Notes under the pieces: model-generated
What the model was told of the DNA's origin: nothing
What the model saw: the letters and a program-made list of their open reading frames with translations, nothing else
Databases searched by the model: none
Translations under genes and position numbers: made by a program
Source of the DNA: Sphingomonas bacterium
Lineage (GTDB): Bacteria > Pseudomonadota > Alphaproteobacteria > Sphingomonadales > Sphingomonadaceae
DNA: 25,496 nucleotides
Direction of reading: 5' to 3'
Assembly (NCBI GenBank): GCA_026785645.1
Contig: JAJAZM010000038.1
Span: 1-25,496 of the forward strand
In this document: positions 22,337 to 25,496 of the stretch, one piece after another
How positions within the stretch are numbered: position 1 is the stretch's first letter
Layout of the letters: every line of letters begins with the position of its first letter

Positions 22337-22386
22337 GGACCTTGATTCACGCTTCGGGCTGAAGACGCCCGAAACGATCAAGGTCC
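22337..22386. repeat. 50-base hairpin, unit 2
   Basis: GGACCTTGAT (22337-22346) pairs perfectly with ATCAAGGTCC (22377-22386); inside, TTCGGGC (22353-22359) pairs with GCCCGAA (22367-22373) around TGAAGAC. It ends 49 bases before the chaperone start. A 9-base inverted repeat also links it to unit 1. Confidence 0.85.
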
Positions 22387-22435
22387 GGCTCTGACGTGCT
22401 TGCCCTGCAAGGCACCCTGTTGCAGGAGGCGTCCC

Positions 22436-23365
22436 ATGGACCTTTATCAACGCCTAGGGATCAAGCGCGGCGCGAGCGAGGCCGAGGTCAAGAAGGCCTA
22501 TCGGAGTCTCGCCAAGCAGCTTCACCCCGACCGCAACCAGGACAATCCCAAGGCGGCCCAGCGCTTCAACCAGATTACGCAGGCCTATGACATCTTGTCC
22601 GACAAGGACAAACGCGCGCGCTACGATCGCGGCGAGCTCGACGAGGAGGGCAATCCCAAGTTCGGCGGTTTCGGCGGCGGTGGCGGTGGTTTCGGTGGGG
22701 GGAACGGCGGCGCGGGGCGTGGCAGTCCAGGCGGCGGGCAACCCGGATTCGAGGGCTTCGACCAGGCGGCGACCGCCGACCTCAGCGATTTGTTCGAAGG
22801 CCTGTTCAGCGGTGCGCGCGGCGGGCGGCGGACGCGCGCGCCGCAAAAGGGCGCCGACCTCGCCTATCGCCTCAAGGTGCCATTCCTCGACGCGGCGACG
22901 CTCAAGGCGCAGCGGGTGTCGCTCGCCGCGGGCAAGACGATCGACGTCAAATTGCCCGCCGGGGTCGAGGAGGGAAGCAAGATCCGCCTCGCGGGGCAGG
23001 GCCAGCCGGGGCCAGGCGGCAAGGGCGACGCGATCATTGCGATCGAAATTGGGCCCCATCCGCACTTCACCCGCGACGGCAAGGACATCCGCTTGGCGCT
23101 GCCGATCAGCCTGACCGAGGCGGTGCTCGGCGGCAAGGTCAAGGCGCCGACGCCTGAAGGCGCGGTGATGCTGACCGTTCCCAAGGGCGCAAGCTCGGGC
23201 AAGGTGCTGCGGCTCAAGGGGCGCGGCTTCACCGACAAGGCGGGCAAGCGCGGCGATTTGCTAGTGACTCTGGCAATCGACATTCCGCAGGGCGATGCCG
23301 CGCTCGAGTGCTTCGCCGCCGAATGGACCGGCGGCGGCAACCCGCGCGCGGCGCTCGGGGTTTAA
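22436..23365 (+). CDS. DnaJ/CbpA-like co-chaperone (type II, no zinc finger)
   Basis: A 309-residue J-domain protein that stimulates the ATPase of DnaK. The J domain is residues 1-65 with the HPD motif at 30-32 and YDILSDKDKRARYDRGE. A Gly/Phe/Asn-rich linker spans roughly 80-115. After this come the beta-rich C-terminal substrate-binding domains (DLAYRLKVPFLDAATLKAQRV, ISLTEAVLGGKVKAPTPEG). No CxxCxGxG zinc repeats are present, so it resembles CbpA rather than DnaJ. I choose ATG 22436, with GGAGG eight bases upstream; the frame from 22400 is not needed. It is divergent from pdxH and is probably co-transcribed with the BrkB gene, 8 bases downstream. Confidence 0.93.
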   Translation: MDLYQRLGIKRGASEAEVKKAYRSLAKQLHPDRNQDNPKAAQRFNQITQAYDILSDKDKRARYDRGELDEEGNPKFGGFGGGGGGFGGGNGGAGRGSPGGGQPGFEGFDQAATADLSDLFEGLFSGARGGRRTRAPQKGADLAYRLKVPFLDAATLKAQRVSLAAGKTIDVKLPAGVEEGSKIRLAGQGQPGPGGKGDAIIAIEIGPHPHFTRDGKDIRLALPISLTEAVLGGKVKAPTPEGAVMLTVPKGASSGKVLRLKGRGFTDKAGKRGDLLVTLAIDIPQGDAALECFAAEWTGGGNPRAALGV

Positions 23366-23373
23366 TTTCCCGC

Positions 23374-24405
23374 ATGCAGGAACAGCATCCCCTCTCCCCC
23401 GAGGACCGGCGCAAGCGCCAGGCCGCCGAGACCGCGGCTTATGGCCCCGACGTCGTGGAGCAAATCTACTGCCCGCCGACGCCGTGGGAAATCACCAAGC
23501 GGGTCGCGATCGGAGTCTATAACGACGGCTTCATCCACGCCGGCAATCTCGCCTTCCTGTCGATCCTGGCACTATTTCCCTTCTTCATCCTCGCGACCGC
23601 GATGGCGCAATTGCTCGGCCAGTCAGCGGATGGCGCAAAAACCGTCGCAGCCGTGCTGTCCAAGCTTCCGCCGCAGGTTGCCGGGGTGCTCGCCGGACCG
23701 GTGCAAGAAGTGCTGACCGTGCGCACCGGACCGTTGTTGTGGTTCGGCGCCGTGGTCGGGCTGTGGACCGCGGCGAGCTTCATCGAGACGATCCGCGACA
23801 TCTTGCGCCGCGCTTACGGGGTGAAGTTCAGCGCGCCCTTCTGGACATACCGCTTGAGCTCGATCGCATTGATCATCGTCGGAGTGATGGTCCTGATGGT
23901 GGCGTTCGGCGCCAGCGTGATGCTGAGCTCGGTCGATAGTCTCGTGGTGTCGCGGCTGCCTGCATCGGATGGGCTTGCGACTCGTCTTGGTTACTACCGG
24001 ATCGCACCGGCCATCGCCTTGTTCGTCACATTCTATTTCACTTTTCTCGCGCTGACCCCGTCGCGTTATCGCAAGGTCAGCTATCGCAAATGGCCGGGCG
24101 TGCTGCTGGTCACTGCCTGGTGGATGGCAACCGCCGAACTGCTGCCGGTGACGCTCAGTCTGGTGGGCGGTTACGAGATCACGTACGGCAGCCTTGCCGG
24201 AGTGATGATCGCACTTATCTTCTTCTTCCTCATCGGGCTCGGCGTGGTCGCCGGGGCCGAGCTCAACGCCGCGCTGGCGGATTCCGGGGGCCACGCGCTA
24301 AAGGGCGAAGTCTATAGCGGCCCGTTCGTCGCCGAGCTCGAGGTCGACGAGCCCGCGCCCGACGAAGATGTCGCCAACAGTGAATTTCAGGGGATCAAGA
24401 CATGA
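23374..24405 (+). CDS. YihY/BrkB family inner-membrane protein
   Basis: A 343-residue integral membrane protein. A short cytoplasmic N-terminus ending YCPPTPWEITKRVAIGVYND leads to about six TM segments: NLAFLSILALFPFFILATAM, LLWFGAVVGLWTAASFIETI, SIALIIVGVMVLMVAFGASV, IAPAIALFVTFYFTFLAL, WPGVLLVTAWWMATAELLPV and GVMIALIFFFLIGLGVVAGA, ending in an acidic tail. This is the BrkB (UPF0761) fold; the family was once called ribonuclease BN, but that activity belongs to another protein and its function is unclear. ATG 23374 starts 8 bases after the chaperone stop. Its stop overlaps the fabI ATG (ATGA), so the genes are coupled. Confidence 0.88.
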   Translation: MQEQHPLSPEDRRKRQAAETAAYGPDVVEQIYCPPTPWEITKRVAIGVYNDGFIHAGNLAFLSILALFPFFILATAMAQLLGQSADGAKTVAAVLSKLPPQVAGVLAGPVQEVLTVRTGPLLWFGAVVGLWTAASFIETIRDILRRAYGVKFSAPFWTYRLSSIALIIVGVMVLMVAFGASVMLSSVDSLVVSRLPASDGLATRLGYYRIAPAIALFVTFYFTFLALTPSRYRKVSYRKWPGVLLVTAWWMATAELLPVTLSLVGGYEITYGSLAGVMIALIFFFLIGLGVVAGAELNAALADSGGHALKGEVYSGPFVAELEVDEPAPDEDVANSEFQGIKT

Positions 24406-25205
24406 GCGGATTGATGAAGGGCAAGCGTGGCCTGATCATGGGCCTGGCCAATGACAAGTCGCTCGCCTGGGGGATCAGCAAGCAGCTCGCGGAAGCCGGC
24501 GCCGAGCTCGCCTTCAGCTACCAGGGCGAGGCATTGGGCAAGCGCGTCCGTCCGCTCGCCGCCGAAGTCGGGAGCGATTTCGTGGTCGAATGCGATGTCG
24601 GCGACATGGGGAAACTCGACGAGACGTTCGACGCGGTTCGCAACCGCTGGGACGGGCTCGATTTTGTCGTCCACGCCATCGGTTTCTCCGACAAGAACGA
24701 GCTTCGCGGCGGCTATGTCGACACCAGCCTCGACAATTTCCTGATGACCATGAACATCTCGGTCTACAGCTTCTGCGCGGTCGCCCAGCGCGCACGGCGG
24801 ATGATGAAGCCAGGCGGCTCGCTGCTGACCCTGTCCTATTACGGCGCGGAAAAAGTCATTCCGCATTACAATGTGATGGGCGTCGCCAAGGCGGCGCTCG
24901 AGACCAGCGTCAAATATCTCGCCGCCGACCTCGGCCCCGAGGGTATCCGCGTCAACGCGATCAGCGCCGGCCCGATCAAGACGCTCGCCGCCAGCGGCAT
25001 CGGCGACTTCCGCTACATCATGAAGTGGAACGAATACAATTCGCCGCTGCGCCGCAACGTCACGATTGAGGATGTCGGCGGGGCGGGCCTGTATCTGTGC
25101 AGCGAACTCGCGAGCGGCGTGACCGGCGAGATCCATCATGTCGACGCGGGCTATAATGTCGTCGGCATGAAAGCCGAGGACGCGCCGGATATCGCGACGG
25201 TGTGA
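24402..25205 (+). CDS. fabI: enoyl-[acyl-carrier-protein] reductase (NADH) FabI
   Basis: FabI reduces trans-2-enoyl-ACP in the last step of each fatty-acid elongation cycle and is the target of triclosan. The 267-residue protein has the dinucleotide-binding start GLIMGLANDKSLAWGI, and the catalytic residues Y146, Y156 and K163 fall at exactly the E. coli numbers (LSYYGAEKVIPHYNVMGVAK). The substrate loop carries AASGIGDFRYIMKWNEYNSPL. This identifies the FabI branch of short-chain reductases rather than FabL or FabV. The ATG overlaps the BrkB stop (ATGA), and its TGA overlaps the next ATG by one base, so it belongs to a run of coupled genes. Confidence 0.97.
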   Translation: MSGLMKGKRGLIMGLANDKSLAWGISKQLAEAGAELAFSYQGEALGKRVRPLAAEVGSDFVVECDVGDMGKLDETFDAVRNRWDGLDFVVHAIGFSDKNELRGGYVDTSLDNFLMTMNISVYSFCAVAQRARRMMKPGGSLLTLSYYGAEKVIPHYNVMGVAKAALETSVKYLAADLGPEGIRVNAISAGPIKTLAASGIGDFRYIMKWNEYNSPLRRNVTIEDVGGAGLYLCSELASGVTGEIHHVDAGYNVVGMKAEDAPDIATV

Positions 25206-25496
25206 TGATGGAAGAGCCAAAGAAATCCAAGCCCTCGGTGCGCAAGCGGGCCGATGAGATCAAGCCGTTCCGCTGCAAGAATTTGATCGCCGTGCTCGAA
25301 TGTCCGAGCGACGTTCAGAACATCGGGACCGTGATCCGCAACGTAAATGCCTTGGGCGTCGAGAAAGTCTATGTCGTCGGTCCGCGCCGAAGCTTGTCCG
25401 ATGATTGGCAGGAGTTGCGCGACCGGAAGTCCCTGTCGAAGACCTCGGTATCCGCTGTCAAATGGACGTTTGTGAAGCGCTTCGACAGTACCGACG
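25205..25496 (+). CDS. TrmH/SpoU-family RNA methyltransferase, N-terminal part (runs off window)
   Basis: From the ATG at 25205 (or the adjacent ATG at 25208) 97 codons are visible with no stop. A charged N-terminus (EEPKKSKPSVRKRADEIKPF) precedes the SPOUT motif 1, CPSDVQNIGTVIRNVNALGV, and the VEKVYVVGPRRS strand of the knot domain. The family methylates ribose or base in tRNA or rRNA using S-adenosylmethionine. The SAM-binding motifs 2 and 3 lie beyond the window, so the target (for example tRNA or 23S rRNA) cannot be named. It overlaps the fabI stop by one base, in line with co-expression. Confidence 0.85.
   Translation, partial: MMEEPKKSKPSVRKRADEIKPFRCKNLIAVLECPSDVQNIGTVIRNVNALGVEKVYVVGPRRSLSDDWQELRDRKSLSKTSVSAVKWTFVKRFDSTD

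Noticed and set aside
22264..22386. CRISPR array
   Set aside because: There are only two hairpins of different sequence, no regularly spaced identical repeats, and no cas genes.

Overview
The window reads as an ordinary, densely packed, high-GC chromosomal segment of an alphaproteobacterium, most likely a member of the Sphingomonadales (Sphingomonas-like). The reasons are a SciP/DUF1153 cell-cycle regulator, an ATP12-type F1-ATPase chaperone, a DUF4893 protein, a short ClpS, a GGAAC-type general-stress promoter, and GTCCGC...GCGGAC intergenic repeats of the kind that create spurious 'RFPPIADI'-like peptides in sphingomonad genomes. I see no rRNA, tRNA, phage, transposase or CRISPR array.

Layout. 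(1) 1-3408, plus strand: a tightly overlapping chain of a DUF4893 protein (C-terminal end only), a conserved hypothetical, an RluA/RluC-type pseudouridine synthase with a repetitive basic tail, a HAD hydrolase, a small two-helix membrane protein and ATP12. (2) 3401-4060, minus: guanylate kinase, converging on ATP12. (3) 4111-5047: an autonomous phasin unit with its own promoter, TGC-rich operator boxes and a strong terminator. (4) 5130-6811, plus: clpS and murA. (5) 13736 down to 6808, minus: a four-gene unit of RND adaptor, RND pump, DUF445 membrane protein and exported amidohydrolase. (6) 13938-15330: two small GlsB/YeaQ/YmgE-type membrane proteins on either side of a secreted SIMPL protein. 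(7) 15494-16132, minus: sciP and an unknown 77-residue ORF; divergent mnmA (16204-17349). (8) 17350-18212: a gene-poor, repeat-bearing stretch around a small PilZ protein. (9) FKBP lipoprotein (plus) converging on a PHB-depolymerase-family esterase (minus). (10) 22248 down to 19920, minus: pdxH, a CDF metal transporter and phzF, linked by 4-base overlaps. (11) 22264-22386: two long tandem hairpins. (12) 22436-25496, plus: DnaJ/CbpA-like chaperone, BrkB/YihY membrane protein, fabI and the start of a TrmH/SpoU RNA methyltransferase.

No novel multi-gene system is evident. The most interesting signal is a probable polyhydroxybutyrate (PHB) regulon. The phasin promoter and the leader of the depolymerase-family esterase, about 15.7 kb apart, share a 15-bp TGC palindrome matching the general form of alphaproteobacterial PhaR sites. 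The phasin also has an unusual histone-H1-like Ala/Lys N-terminal domain and a second, equally good internal translation start. Other points worth a second look are the hairpin pair at 22264-22386, the repeats flanking the PilZ gene, the stress-type promoter of the second GlsB gene, and the unknown ORF next to sciP.
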